Below, one piece after another: positions 25,334-34,775 of a stretch of 64,000 nt of DNA. The translations under genes were made by a program, and so were the position numbers. The stretch is from Saprospiraceae bacterium (GTDB lineage: Bacteria > Bacteroidota > Bacteroidia > Chitinophagales > Saprospiraceae): positions 406,001-470,000 of the forward strand of contig JADJWV010000002.1 of NCBI GenBank assembly GCA_016716185.1, written 5' to 3'. Numbering within the stretch: the first letter of the stretch is position 1; every line of letters begins with the position of its first letter. The notes beneath the pieces were generated by a model. The model saw only the letters and a list, made by a program, of their open reading frames with translations. It had not been told where the DNA came from and did not search any database.

Positions 25334-26134
25334 ATGCTCACAAAAAGCCCATCAAATCCGGATCTCAAAACTTATCTCGACGCACTTGTTGAGCGATTCA
25401 ACCAACCCGGCTTCATCGCAGACGATCCCATTTCCATACCTCACCGATTTACGAATAAACAAGACATCGAGATCAGTGCTTTATGGACCGCTTTGATAGC
25501 CTGGGGACAGCGCAAAACGATTTTGCAGAATGCATCCCAATTGATGGAATGGATGGATGGCTGTCCGCACCAATTTGTGTTGCAGCATCAGGAGACAGAC
25601 CGCAAAAAATTTTTAAAATTTAAGCATCGCACATTTAACGGCGAAGATGCCATCTGCTTTTTGGAATATTTTCAGCATTATTATCGGGAAAACGATTCGC
25701 TTGAAACCGCATTTTCGAAGGGATTGCAAAAAACTGAATTGCACGTCGGACCGGCCCTCGTGCATTTCAAAGCCGATTTCAGAAATCGCGTTCCACATGC
25801 CGGACGAACATTAAAACACATCGCTTCTCCTGAAACGGGATCCCGTTGTAAGCGCTTATTGATGTTTTTGCGATGGATGGTGCGTAGGGATAAGGCAGGA
25901 GTAGATTTTGGAATCTGGTCAAACATTTCACCCGCACAATTGTTGTTGCCTTTGGACGTTCATGTGGAACAATCTGCCCGGAAACTTGGCCTATTAAGCC
26001 GTAAGCAGGCAGACTGGAAGGCCGTTCTCGAATTAAGTGCCCATTGCAGGACACTCAACCCCAGCGACCCCGCATGTTACGACTTTGCGCTTTTCGGCCT
26101 TGGATTGGAACAAAAACCAAACTTTAACATTTAA
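25334..26134 (+). CDS. TIGR02757 / DUF2400 family protein
   Basis: A 266-aa cytoplasmic protein. The motifs IAWGQRKTILQNASQLMEWM (residues about 56-75) and RCKRLLMFLRWMVRRD (about 176-191) and VDFGIWSNISPAQLLLPLDVHV are characteristic of the TIGR02757 family found widely in Bacteroidota. The fold is helical and related to HhH-GPD DNA glycosylases, but no activity is known. It is followed after 68 bp by the M16 peptidase on the same strand. Confidence 0.85.
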   Translation: MLTKSPSNPDLKTYLDALVERFNQPGFIADDPISIPHRFTNKQDIEISALWTALIAWGQRKTILQNASQLMEWMDGCPHQFVLQHQETDRKKFLKFKHRTFNGEDAICFLEYFQHYYRENDSLETAFSKGLQKTELHVGPALVHFKADFRNRVPHAGRTLKHIASPETGSRCKRLLMFLRWMVRRDKAGVDFGIWSNISPAQLLLPLDVHVEQSARKLGLLSRKQADWKAVLELSAHCRTLNPSDPACYDFALFGLGLEQKPNFNI

Positions 26135-26161
26135 CTACGAAGAATTTCGTACAAAATAAAA

Positions 26162-26169
26162 TACCTTTG
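26162..26169 (+). promoter_or_regulatory. -7 element upstream of the M16 peptidase gene
   Basis: TACCTTTG matches TAnnTTTG, 33 bp before the ATG at 26203. No well-spaced TTG upstream was found. Confidence 0.4.
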
Positions 26170-26202
26170 CAAGCGATTTAATAAAATCTCAAATTTTAAA
26201 TT

Positions 26203-28989
26203 ATGTACAAATTAGTCTTTTACATTTTGATTGTTTTCCTGCTGCCGTTTCAGGCTGATGCCCAAAAATCAAAATCAGGAAAAAAAGCAAAACCCGCGGC
26301 AACCGCGATCGATTACAACAATCTTCCTCCAGGGGTCACCAAGGGTGCCACAGTGGAAGGCATTACAGAATATTTTCTCCCGAACGGATTGCAATTTTTA
26401 TTGTTCCCGGATCCATCCAAGCAAACGATTACCGTAAACATCACTTATAAAGTCGGATCCAGACATGAAGGTTATGGTGAAACCGGAATGGCACATTTAC
26501 TCGAACACCTGGTATTTAAAGGGACGCCCAGGCATCCCGATATTCCGAATGAATTGACCAAACACGGCGCCAGACCCAATGGCACAACCTGGTATGACCG
26601 CACCAATTATTTCGAAACCTTTTCCGCTACGGATGAAAATTTGCGTTGGGCCTTGGATCTGGAAGCGGACAGGATGGTGAATTCTTTTATTGCAAAAAAA
26701 CACCTCGATTCGGAAATGACGGTGGTCAGAAATGAATTCGAGTCCGGAGAAAACGATCCTTCTGGAATCCTCATGGAGCGCGTCTTATCTACGGCTTACT
26801 TGTGGCATAATTACGGAAAATCCACCATCGGTGCCCGTGCAGATATTGAAAATGTTCCCATTGAAAGATTGCAGGCATTTTATCGGAAGTATTATCAACC
26901 AGACAATGCGGTTCTGATGGTTGCAGGGAAAATAGACGAAAAGAAAACGGTGTGGTGGGTTCATGAATTCTTCTCCAAAATTCCCAAACCGAAACGAGAA
27001 CTGATTGAAACTTATACTGCCGAACCTACACAGGATGGCGAACGCCATGTTACGCTCAAAAGAGTCGGCGACGTGCAAGTCGTTTCATGTATGTACCACA
27101 TTCCTCCGGGTTCACATCCGGATGCCGCAGCAGCGGATATACTTGTGGATGTCATGACGATGGAGCCATCGGGCAGATTGTACAAGGCGCTGGTTGAAAC
27201 TAAAAAAGCTTCCAGTCAGTTTGGTTGGTGTGCAACTTTAAAAGAACCCGGATTCGTTTATTTCGGAGCGCAGGTTCGCAAAGAAAATAACGTCCACGAA
27301 GTCAGAGATCTCATGATGGCTACGTTGGATGATATTGCAAAAAATCCTCCTACAAAAGAAGAAGTTGAGCGAGCCAGGAATAAACAAATTAAAGATATCG
27401 AACTCTTTACGAGAAATACGGAATTTGTGGGTCGTACCATCAGCGAATACATCGGTATGGGTGATTGGCGATTGGCATTTATATATCGCGACAACATCAG
27501 AAAGGTAACTCCTGAAGATGTTCAGCGCGTTGCCTTGAGTTATTTCAAACCGGCAAACAGAACTTCTGGTTTATTTATACCGGAAGAAAAACCAGATCGG
27601 GCAGAAATCCCAAAAGCACCTAATGTAGCAGCACTGGTAAAGAACTACAAAGGAGATCAGGCCCTTGCTCAGGGAGAAGAGTTTGATCCTTCCTGTGCCA
27701 ATATCGAACAACGCACCAAACGCGGAGTTGAAGCACAGGGATTAAAGTATGCTTTTCTTCAGAAAAAAACCAAAGGCAATCTCGTAAATGCAAATATGAC
27801 CCTTCGTTTTGGAGATGAAAACTCCTTAAAAGGAAAAGCTACGATCAGTGAATTTACAGCCCGGATGCTGAATCGCGGAACCACAACAAAATCCTGGCAG
27901 GAAATCAAAGATCAATTTGACAAACTAAAAGCCAGGGTGAATTTCTTTGGTAGTGGCGGATCGGTGAGTGCAAACATCCAGACTACGCGAGAAAATCTTC
28001 CTGCCGCCCTTCAACTGGTTACAGAAATATTCAGGCAACCGGTTTTTAATGAAAAAGAATTTGAAGAGATGAAAAACGAGGAACTTGCTGGCATTGAAGA
28101 GCAGCGTTCAGATCCTCAGGCATTGGTCTCTAATGCTGTTCAGCGTCATTTAAATCCATACCCAAAAGGCGATGTGCGATATGTCAAAACTATGGAGGAA
28201 GAAATGGAAGATATCAAAGCGGTTAAAATAGAAGACTTAAAAATGTTTTATCAGGACTTTTATGGTGCGGATCATTCCAGTTTCTCGGTGGTGGGTGATT
28301 TTGATGAAAATGAAGTGAAAAAAGTTGTTACGGAAGGATTGGCGAATTGGAAAAGTAAAAATCCATACAAGCGTATTGCAGACAATTACCTGGAAGTTCC
28401 GGCAACCAACCAGAATATAGAAACACCAGATAAAGCCAATGCCATGTTTTTGGCCGGAATGAATTTAAACATCCGGGATGACGATCCGGATTATCCGGCA
28501 CTTGTTTTAGGCAATTACATTCTTGGTGGCGGATTTTTAAACAGTCGCCTGGCAACGCGTATTCGCCAAAAAGAGGGTTTGAGTTATGGAGTAGGCTCCC
28601 AACTTTTTGCAGATGCTCAGGATAAATCGGGAGGCTTTATGGCTTATGCTATTTATGCACCGGAAAACAGAGATAAACTGGAAACTGCATTTAAAGAAGA
28701 AATTGCCCGGATGTTGAAAGATGGATTTACCCAGCAGGAAGTCGACGATGCAAGATCTGGCTTACTTCAGTCGCGAAAAGTTTCCCGTTCACAGGACAAC
28801 CAACTTTCTGGTCAATTGAATTCTATGCTTAATATCAATCGGACATTTAAATTTTCCGAAGAAATGGAGCAAAAGATTTCTCAATTGACTCCTCAACAGA
28901 TCCATACCGCTTTGAATAAGCACATCGACATCAATAAAATCAGCTACTTCAAAGGAGGTGATTTTGCGAATAAGTTGAGCAAACCATAG
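26203..28989 (+). CDS. M16 family zinc metallopeptidase (periplasmic)
   Basis: A 928-aa protein with a signal peptide (residues 1-20, ending QADAQ). The inverted zinc motif HxxEH is H98-LLE-H102 (HLLEHLVFKG), and the third ligand lies in VRNEFESGEND near residue 175. Two M16 domain pairs follow; the C-terminal half lacks a zinc motif but retains the substrate-grasping GLSYGVGSQLF segment near residue 785, as in the two-domain pitrilysin-like family. Probable role: degrading peptides in the periplasm. A repeat-derived terminator follows. Confidence 0.93.
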   Translation: MYKLVFYILIVFLLPFQADAQKSKSGKKAKPAATAIDYNNLPPGVTKGATVEGITEYFLPNGLQFLLFPDPSKQTITVNITYKVGSRHEGYGETGMAHLLEHLVFKGTPRHPDIPNELTKHGARPNGTTWYDRTNYFETFSATDENLRWALDLEADRMVNSFIAKKHLDSEMTVVRNEFESGENDPSGILMERVLSTAYLWHNYGKSTIGARADIENVPIERLQAFYRKYYQPDNAVLMVAGKIDEKKTVWWVHEFFSKIPKPKRELIETYTAEPTQDGERHVTLKRVGDVQVVSCMYHIPPGSHPDAAAADILVDVMTMEPSGRLYKALVETKKASSQFGWCATLKEPGFVYFGAQVRKENNVHEVRDLMMATLDDIAKNPPTKEEVERARNKQIKDIELFTRNTEFVGRTISEYIGMGDWRLAFIYRDNIRKVTPEDVQRVALSYFKPANRTSGLFIPEEKPDRAEIPKAPNVAALVKNYKGDQALAQGEEFDPSCANIEQRTKRGVEAQGLKYAFLQKKTKGNLVNANMTLRFGDENSLKGKATISEFTARMLNRGTTTKSWQEIKDQFDKLKARVNFFGSGGSVSANIQTTRENLPAALQLVTEIFRQPVFNEKEFEEMKNEELAGIEEQRSDPQALVSNAVQRHLNPYPKGDVRYVKTMEEEMEDIKAVKIEDLKMFYQDFYGADHSSFSVVGDFDENEVKKVVTEGLANWKSKNPYKRIADNYLEVPATNQNIETPDKANAMFLAGMNLNIRDDDPDYPALVLGNYILGGGFLNSRLATRIRQKEGLSYGVGSQLFADAQDKSGGFMAYAIYAPENRDKLETAFKEEIARMLKDGFTQQEVDDARSGLLQSRKVSRSQDNQLSGQLNSMLNINRTFKFSEEMEQKISQLTPQQIHTALNKHIDINKISYFKGGDFANKLSKP

Positions 28990-29020
28990 GGAAAGTCAGG
29001 AAGCTAAATGCATAAAGCCT

Positions 29021-29064
29021 AAAGCCTAAAGCCGTGTGATATCATAGCTTTGGGCTTTTTTTTT
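29021..29064 (+). terminator. Rho-independent terminator built from GCCTAAA units
   Basis: AAAGCCTAAAGC (29021-29032) pairs with GCTTTGGGCTTT (29047-29058), with one G-U pair, around a 14-nt loop, followed by a T run to 29064. It lies 32 bp after the M16 stop. The left arm is two copies of the window's dispersed GCCTAAA unit. Confidence 0.7.
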
Positions 29065-29675
29065 AATGAAATGTATTTTTATCTTCAGTGAATCATTGCC
29101 ATTTAAGCTTTTCTTATCTCACCCCTGACCCTCTTCTGATGGAGAGGGGAATCGTAGAAAAAAATATATTGGGTAACGGAATCGCTCCCTTCTCCACGTT
29201 TGTGGAGAACCTGTCTGCCGATCAGGCAGGGGGTTGGGGATGAGGCGAAACAACGGAGAGAATATAAAGTCATCGTGTCCTTAAATAATAGAATTACTAA
29301 CGATTGTTAGATATTTTTGAAAAAATGAAAATCATGAATTCCTGGTTCAAAACAAAACCTGCTCAGCGCAGTCTCCAGCCAGGCGTAGTCTTTCGAATAC
29401 GCTGGTGTGATGTGAGTACTTAGTTTCCGAACGGAATCTACACACAAGAACTAAAAAAAACTAACAAACGTTAGTTAAAAATTCATTACAATACTAAATA
29501 ATCCCAATCTCTGCATTAGAATTGAAAATATACTATATATTGTTGATTATCAATATATAATTTCCAATCTATTGCAATAGAAAGGTGATTTACAAAAACC
29601 CTAAACAAAGCTTTTCGCTTATTACTTTAAGCTAAAAAACTGGATTCCATTGCATGAATTGGGATAATCCCAATT
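29065..29675. repeat. Gene-free 611 bp with palindromes and repeat remnants
   Basis: Contains a C-rich/G-rich imperfect inverted pair (CTCACCCCTGACCCTCTTCT at about 29120 and GGGGGTTGGGGATGAGG at about 29230), a CTAAC-GATT-GTTAG palindrome (29297-29310), an AACTAAC-AAAC-GTTAGTT palindrome (29459-29476), and GCTTTTCGCTTATTACTTTAAGC (about 29612-29634). The last two follow the module order of the composite islands. No ORF or RNA gene recognised. Confidence 0.6.
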
Positions 29676-30329
29676 TCAATACACCACCTCATGTTGATAA
29701 TTCCCGGGTACTTGCTGGTACAGCTTCCAGTATTCTTCGGCGATTAAGGCCGGACTATACTTCGCATCGGCAACATCCACTTTTCCACAAACGGTAAGTT
29801 GTGCAATATGGACTTGCGAATTCTTGGCCCTCTCAACAAGTGCCTGCACCAGATTGCGCATTCCGGCTTTACCGATGCTCAGAGAAACAAACATGGGTGC
29901 CCCTTGGAGAGCAGTGCCACCTCCGGTAAAGAATAATTTTCCGGTATTGCTTTTTAACATTGCCGGGAGGAAGAATTGTGCAGTTTGAAATGCACCACCG
30001 GTGCTGATTGCAAAACAAGATTGAATATTCTTCCAACTTTCTTCCAACACATCCTGGACATGGATGGCTGAAGCATTGAATAATACCAAATCCGGGAAGC
30101 CATTTTTTTGAATGCAATCGGTTATGGCAATTTTTAATCCTGCTTCGTCGCTCACATCGGCCATAAAATAATCAGCAGTGATATTTTCGGCTTGTAAAGC
30201 CCCGGCCAATACTTCTAATTTATTTTCCGTACGTGCAATCAAAGAGATATGAAAGCCTTCTTTTCCAAATCGCAGTGCAACGGCTTGTCCGATTCCATGA
30301 CCGGCGCCAATGATGATCGCTTTTTTCAT
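29676..30329 (-). CDS. SDR-fold protein with degenerate catalytic residues
   Basis: A 217-aa Rossmann protein: GAGHGIG cofactor loop at 8-14, NAS at 85-87. In classical SDRs the catalytic Ser and the YxxxK pair follow; here the lysine is K154 (SIGKAG), but the Tyr position four residues before it is L150 and the Ser position is within GGG (about 137). NAD(P) binding therefore looks intact while proton-transfer residues are missing. It may be a divergent oxidoreductase subfamily, a binding protein or a sensor. Stand-alone gene on the minus strand. Confidence 0.85.
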   Translation of the reverse strand: MKKAIIIGAGHGIGQAVALRFGKEGFHISLIARTENKLEVLAGALQAENITADYFMADVSDEAGLKIAITDCIQKNGFPDLVLFNASAIHVQDVLEESWKNIQSCFAISTGGAFQTAQFFLPAMLKSNTGKLFFTGGGTALQGAPMFVSLSIGKAGMRNLVQALVERAKNSQVHIAQLTVCGKVDVADAKYSPALIAEEYWKLYQQVPGNYQHEVVY

Positions 30330-30546
30330 TTTAATTTTTTATTAAAATAGCTTAATTGGACACACTTGCCTTCATGATCAACCTACCGCAAAATCAATTG
30401 TATGGAATGCATCTTATGGGTTGACCTACACGAATAACTTTCTGTCCATACTGTAAGTTATTTTGAACTGGATCCAGATTCTATCAGGGTAGCAGCTTAA
30501 ACCTGCGAACCAAATTTATTTCTATCGGGATCTATTCTTTTGAATC

Positions 30547-30966
30547 TTAATCCAAAAGCTCTGCAGTTAACATGACTTCCGCATTCAACAGCTTGGATAC
30601 GGGACAGTTTGCTTTAGCATTCGCTGTAAATTCATGCAATAACTCTGCGGTGAGTCCATTTGCTTTTACTTTGGTATGCAACATGATCACCGGAATTGCG
30701 CCATTCTCAAGCACTACGGTTGCTGTGGTATGGATGTGATCGGCAGTGAATCCACCTGCATTCATGACAAAGGCAAGTTTCATCGAGAAGCAACCAGCGT
30801 GTGCAGCTCCAATCAATTCTTCGGGATTGGTTCCCGGTTTATCTTCAAATCGGGTAGGATATGAATATTCTGTATCGCACAAGACTCCGCTTTGTGTACT
30901 TAAACGACCAGTCCCTTCTTTTCCGGTGCCGTTCCAATCGGCAGTAGCTGTTCTTTTAATTTGCAT
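30547..30966 (-). CDS. OsmC-family peroxiredoxin
   Basis: A 139-aa protein beginning MQIKRTATADWNGTGKEG. Two redox cysteines are in the expected places: the first in LIGAAHAGCFSMKLAF (about residue 58) and the second in ANCPVSKLLN (about residue 123). OsmC proteins reduce organic hydroperoxides with dithiol reductants. Length and motifs match the SACOL1771/OsmC type. Preceded by a gene-free 217 bp on its downstream side. Confidence 0.93.
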   Translation of the reverse strand: MQIKRTATADWNGTGKEGTGRLSTQSGVLCDTEYSYPTRFEDKPGTNPEELIGAAHAGCFSMKLAFVMNAGGFTADHIHTTATVVLENGAIPVIMLHTKVKANGLTAELLHEFTANAKANCPVSKLLNAEVMLTAELLD

Positions 30967-31102
30967 GAGGATGATTTTTGTTTGTGTTCAAAATAAATAA
31001 GCAACTTGATACAGGACGAACAGCTTACAGTAAAAATGGTTTAATCTGGAGGAACTTGAATCACAAGAAGAAATAATAACAGGAATACCGGGTTAATTCA
31101 TG

Positions 31103-31486
31103 CTAAAGCGGATCGATGCGCAATTCCTTGATCAAAAACTTATTTTGAACCAATTCGCCATATAGATAGATTCGGTATTTTCTGCCATTTTGTGCATCCA
31201 TCTGCGCAATTGAAAAACTGGAATCCTCCCCTTTGGCATTCCCTTTGTGTACCGGTTGAATTGATTTTGGTGCATTTCTGTCGAGAAATGCTTTCAGGGC
31301 TTTGATCACTACAGATTTGTCGGCAATCTCAATTTGGTCGTTGAAACAATATTGCATGCGTTGATCCATAAGCTCTGACATAGCCGCCATATCGGATTTT
31401 CGCATGTGATCCAGAAAAGTGTTGAATCCCTGAGACTGGACAGCCAATCCACAAAAAGTCAACAAAACCATCATAGAGTATCTCAT
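31103..31486 (-). CDS. DUF4783 family secreted protein
   Basis: A 127-aa protein with a signal peptide (MRYSMMVLLTFCGLAVQSQG) and a compact NTF2-like body (FLDHMRKSDMAAMSELMDQ, KSIQPVHKGNAKGEDSSFSI, YRIYLYGELVQNKFLIKELRID). This layout matches the Bacteroidota family DUF4783, predicted periplasmic and of unknown function. Divergent from gpmI. Confidence 0.8.
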   Translation of the reverse strand: MRYSMMVLLTFCGLAVQSQGFNTFLDHMRKSDMAAMSELMDQRMQYCFNDQIEIADKSVVIKALKAFLDRNAPKSIQPVHKGNAKGEDSSFSIAQMDAQNGRKYRIYLYGELVQNKFLIKELRIDPL

Positions 31487-31646
31487 GTTTTATTTTTAAT
31501 ACGCTGAAACTGATGTAAACATTTCAATTCCGGCTTAAAGTTATGTTAATTTGATCTAAAACGGAACAGCTCCGGCCAAGAATTCTTTAACATGTGGTAT
31601 TCAAAAATTCGTAGCAACTTTGAGTTTTTAACAAGCTTATCATTTT

Positions 31647-33173
31647 GTGAATAAAAAAGCCTTTTTAATCGTACTGGATGGATGGGGAATTGGACAAAAA
31701 CCTTCCTCAGATGCCGTTTTTCAGGCTCGTACGCCCTATTTCGACAAACTCATGACAGATTGCCCAAACAGCAGGTTGGTCACTTATGGCGAACAGGTGG
31801 GTTTACCATCCGGACAAATGGGAAATTCTGAGGTCGGCCATTTGAATCTGGGGGCAGGCCGGATCGTTTACCAGGATCTGACGCGAATTGATAAAATTTT
31901 CGAAGAGAATCGCTTAAATGAATTTCCAGAGTTCAATAACCTGGTTGAATACTGTCGTCAATCAGACAAACCCTGTCACTTGATTGGCCTGGTTTCAGAC
32001 GGCGGCGTACACAGCCACTTCCGTCACCTCTGCCAACTCATCGAAAAATTGGAACAGGCTGGTTTACAGAAAATTTTCCTTCATGTAATTACGGATGGGA
32101 GAGATACCGATCCGGAAAGTGGATTAGAGCAGATCCGTGAATTAGAAAAATTCCTGGATGGAAAAAATACTCAAATTGCGTCCCTGATTGGCAGGTATTA
32201 TGCTATGGACCGCGATAAACGATGGGAACGCATTGAGAAAGCATATGAGTTATTCGTTTCTGGAAAAGGAAAATTGTATTCATCGACTACAGTGGCTTTG
32301 GAAAAAAGTTATCGCGAGGGTGTTACCGATGAATTTGTAGAAGCCTGTAAAATAGGAGATCCCAATCAAGGTCTCATCCAACCGGATGATGCCGTTTTTT
32401 GCTTTAATTTCAGAACAGATCGTCTGAGACAGCTGACACAGGTGTTGAGCCAAAAAATTGAGAATGCTCCTTATACCATGGAACCGCTGCCTTTGTATTT
32501 TCTCACCATGACCAGATACGATTCGAGTTTTAAAAATATACGCGTATTGTTTGAAGCTGAAAATTTGCAATTCACTCTGGGCGAATGCCTGGCGAGATAT
32601 GGATTAAGTCAATTGCGTATTGCCGAAACCGAAAAGTATCCTCACGTGAGTTATTTTTTTTCGGGGGGCAGGGAGAAAGTTTTCACTGGAGAGAAACGGA
32701 TATTAATACCCTCGCCCAAGGTGGCAACTTACGATCTTCAACCCGAGATGAGTGCAAATGAAGTTTGTCAGGCACTCATGAATTTATGGGCCAAAGAAGA
32801 TCCTGATTTTATTTGCCTGAATTTTGCAAATACGGATATGGTAGGGCATACCGGTGTTTTTGAAGCAGCAATGAAAGCAGCAGAGACTGTCGATCATTGC
32901 CTGGAGAAAATTGTTGAAAAGGGAAAAGAAAAAAATTACAATTTCATCATCCTTGCAGATCACGGAAATGCAGATTACATGATCAATGAGGATGGAAGTC
33001 CGAATACGGCACATACGATGAATCCCGTTCCCTGCATTTTGGTTTCGAATGACAAGCAGTGTAATTTAAAAGATGGAAAACTTGCCGACATTGCACCGAC
33101 GCTTTTGAAATTAATGGAATTGCCAGTGCCGGTAGAGATGACAGGAGAATCTCTTTTGACAGAAATGGAATAA
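31647..33173 (+). CDS. gpmI: 2,3-bisphosphoglycerate-independent phosphoglycerate mutase
   Basis: A 508-aa two-Mn2+ enzyme of glycolysis interconverting 3- and 2-phosphoglycerate. Metal ligands D11 (LDGWG) and the catalytic S61 in MGNSEVGHLNLGAGR are clear; further motifs are HVITDGRDTDP, IASLIGRYYAMDRDKRW and ILADHGNADYM near the C-terminus. The start is a GTG at 31647 giving MNKKAFLIVLDGWGIG, exactly the family N-terminus. nadA starts 2 bp after the stop, so they form one operon. Confidence 0.96.
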   Translation: MNKKAFLIVLDGWGIGQKPSSDAVFQARTPYFDKLMTDCPNSRLVTYGEQVGLPSGQMGNSEVGHLNLGAGRIVYQDLTRIDKIFEENRLNEFPEFNNLVEYCRQSDKPCHLIGLVSDGGVHSHFRHLCQLIEKLEQAGLQKIFLHVITDGRDTDPESGLEQIRELEKFLDGKNTQIASLIGRYYAMDRDKRWERIEKAYELFVSGKGKLYSSTTVALEKSYREGVTDEFVEACKIGDPNQGLIQPDDAVFCFNFRTDRLRQLTQVLSQKIENAPYTMEPLPLYFLTMTRYDSSFKNIRVLFEAENLQFTLGECLARYGLSQLRIAETEKYPHVSYFFSGGREKVFTGEKRILIPSPKVATYDLQPEMSANEVCQALMNLWAKEDPDFICLNFANTDMVGHTGVFEAAMKAAETVDHCLEKIVEKGKEKNYNFIILADHGNADYMINEDGSPNTAHTMNPVPCILVSNDKQCNLKDGKLADIAPTLLKLMELPVPVEMTGESLLTEME

Positions 33174-33175
33174 GC

Positions 33176-34186
33176 ATGAATACTGGAATGACGTTCAACA
33201 AAAAGGACTTGCTGGATCATGGATTTCTCGATATCGAACTCGATCCTGGTCTGGATTTCGAAGCGGAAATTCAAAAATTAAAAAAGGAGAAGAATGCCGT
33301 CATCCTGGCGCATTATTACCAGGATTCTGAAATTCAGGATCTTGCCGATTTTGTTGGAGACAGTTTGCAACTTTCGCAGGAAGCCGCACGAACCAAAGCT
33401 GACATGATTGCTTTTGCCGGAGTGCACTTTATGGCAGAAACGGCCAAGATCTTATCGCCACAAAAAAAAGTGGTCGTACCTGATCTCAAAGCAGGCTGCT
33501 CATTATCCGATTCGTGTCCGGCACCGCTGTTCAAAAAATTTAAGGAAAATTATCCGGATCACGTGGTCGTTTCATACGTAAACTGCACGGCAGATCTGAA
33601 AACGCTTACCGATATCTGCTGTACTTCTTCCAATGCCGTGCATATTATCAACTCCATCCCACGAGACAAAGGGATCGTCTTTGCCCCCGATAAAAATCTT
33701 GGTGCCTATCTCGAAAAAAAGACCGGCAGAAAACTGGTGAAATGGGACGGTGCCTGCATGGTGCACGAAATTTTTTCCAGAGAAAAAATCACCAAACTGA
33801 AAGTACAACATCCGGAAGCCATCATCATCGCACACCCTGAATGCGAAGAAGCCGTTTTACAACTCGCAGAATACATCGGTTCGACCAGCGGTTTATTAAA
33901 ATTTGTACAAACGAATCCGGCCCAATCCTTTATCGTAGCAACAGAAAGCGGCATCCTCCACCAAATGCAACTAAAATGTCCCGACAAAACATTTATCCCG
34001 GCACCTCCCAACAACAACTGTGCCTGCAACGAATGTCCGCACATGAAACGCAATACCCTCGAAAAACTCTATTTGTGTATGAAGTACGAACAACCCGAAA
34101 TCATCTTACCGGATGAGGTCATTCGCAAAGCCAAAGCCAGCATCGACAGAATGCTCGAGATCTCCGCAGTAGCGGGGTTGGGGTAG
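33176..34186 (+). CDS. nadA: Quinolinate synthase NadA
   Basis: A 336-aa [4Fe-4S] enzyme that condenses iminoaspartate with dihydroxyacetone phosphate in NAD synthesis. Motifs: ILAHYYQDSEIQDLADFVGDS (about residues 42-61, in parts), cluster cysteines in KAGCSLSDSC, SYVNCTAD and NNNCACNECPHMKRN (C-terminal). Length and motif order match type-A NadA. Its C-terminus (AVAGLG) runs into G-rich sequence of the repeat island that starts immediately after the stop. No nadB or nadC in the window. Confidence 0.95.
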   Translation: MNTGMTFNKKDLLDHGFLDIELDPGLDFEAEIQKLKKEKNAVILAHYYQDSEIQDLADFVGDSLQLSQEAARTKADMIAFAGVHFMAETAKILSPQKKVVVPDLKAGCSLSDSCPAPLFKKFKENYPDHVVVSYVNCTADLKTLTDICCTSSNAVHIINSIPRDKGIVFAPDKNLGAYLEKKTGRKLVKWDGACMVHEIFSREKITKLKVQHPEAIIIAHPECEEAVLQLAEYIGSTSGLLKFVQTNPAQSFIVATESGILHQMQLKCPDKTFIPAPPNNNCACNECPHMKRNTLEKLYLCMKYEQPEIILPDEVIRKAKASIDRMLEISAVAGLG

Positions 34187-34700
34187 GGGGAAGTTGGCAG
34201 TAGGGAGAAGTTGGCAGTAGGGAGTTGGCAGTTGGCAGTTGGGGGAAGTTGGCAGTAGGGAGAAGTTGGCAGTTGGTAGTAGGGAGGAAGTTGGCAGTAG
34301 GGAGTTGGCAGTTGGCAGTAGGGAGGAAGTTGGCAGTAGGGAGTTGGCAGTTGGCAGTCCAGAATGTCGGGATCAGTTTTAGTTGTTAGTTGATAGATGT
34401 TAGTTGTTAGTTTTGGTAAGGGTTGGAAAGAGGTTGTTTAAACTAACACTAGTTAGTTTGAATTTAGAATGCAAATTCTTCGCTTCAAGCTTTTCGCTTT
34501 AGGCTTTTCGCTTCAAGCTTTTCGCTTTAGGCTTTTCGCTTCAAGCTTTTCGCTTCAAGCTTTTCGCTTCAAGCTTTTTCGCTGAATTAAATTCCCCCAC
34601 CCTAAAAGCCTAAAAGCCTACAAGCCTACAAGCCTACAAGCCTACAAGCCTACAAGCCTCCAAGCCTACAAACCTCCAAGCCTACATTCCTCCGAGCCCC
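34187..34700 (+). repeat. Composite low-complexity repeat island A
   Basis: Modules in order after the nadA stop: TTGGCAGT/AGGGAG units (34191-34360); TTAGTTGTTAG units (34377-34420); AAACTAAC-ACTA-GTTAGTTT palindrome (34440-34459); TTCGCTTCAAGCTTTTCGCTTTAG units (34483-34580); GCTGAATTAAATTCCCCCACCC (34581-34602); CCTAAAAGCCTACAAGCCTA units (34603-34690). The same modules in the same order occur in reverse complement at 14.3-14.62 kb. The remaining 75 bp to the next gene is a plain AT-rich leader. Confidence 0.85.
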
Positions 34701-34775
34701 CTCCTCAACATTCCCCCAAATAATGGCCCTTTTTTCAAAATATAAAGCTCGTTTAAACGTTATGCTCCATTACCT

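Noticed and set aside
25203..25496. 97-codon plus-strand ORF upstream of TIGR02757
   Set aside because: Overlaps the true gene in a different frame and starts inside the hairpin region.
29120..29245. Possible insertion-sequence end at the C-rich/G-rich inverted pair
   Set aside because: No transposase, no perfect terminal repeats; similar C-rich intergenic repeats are common.
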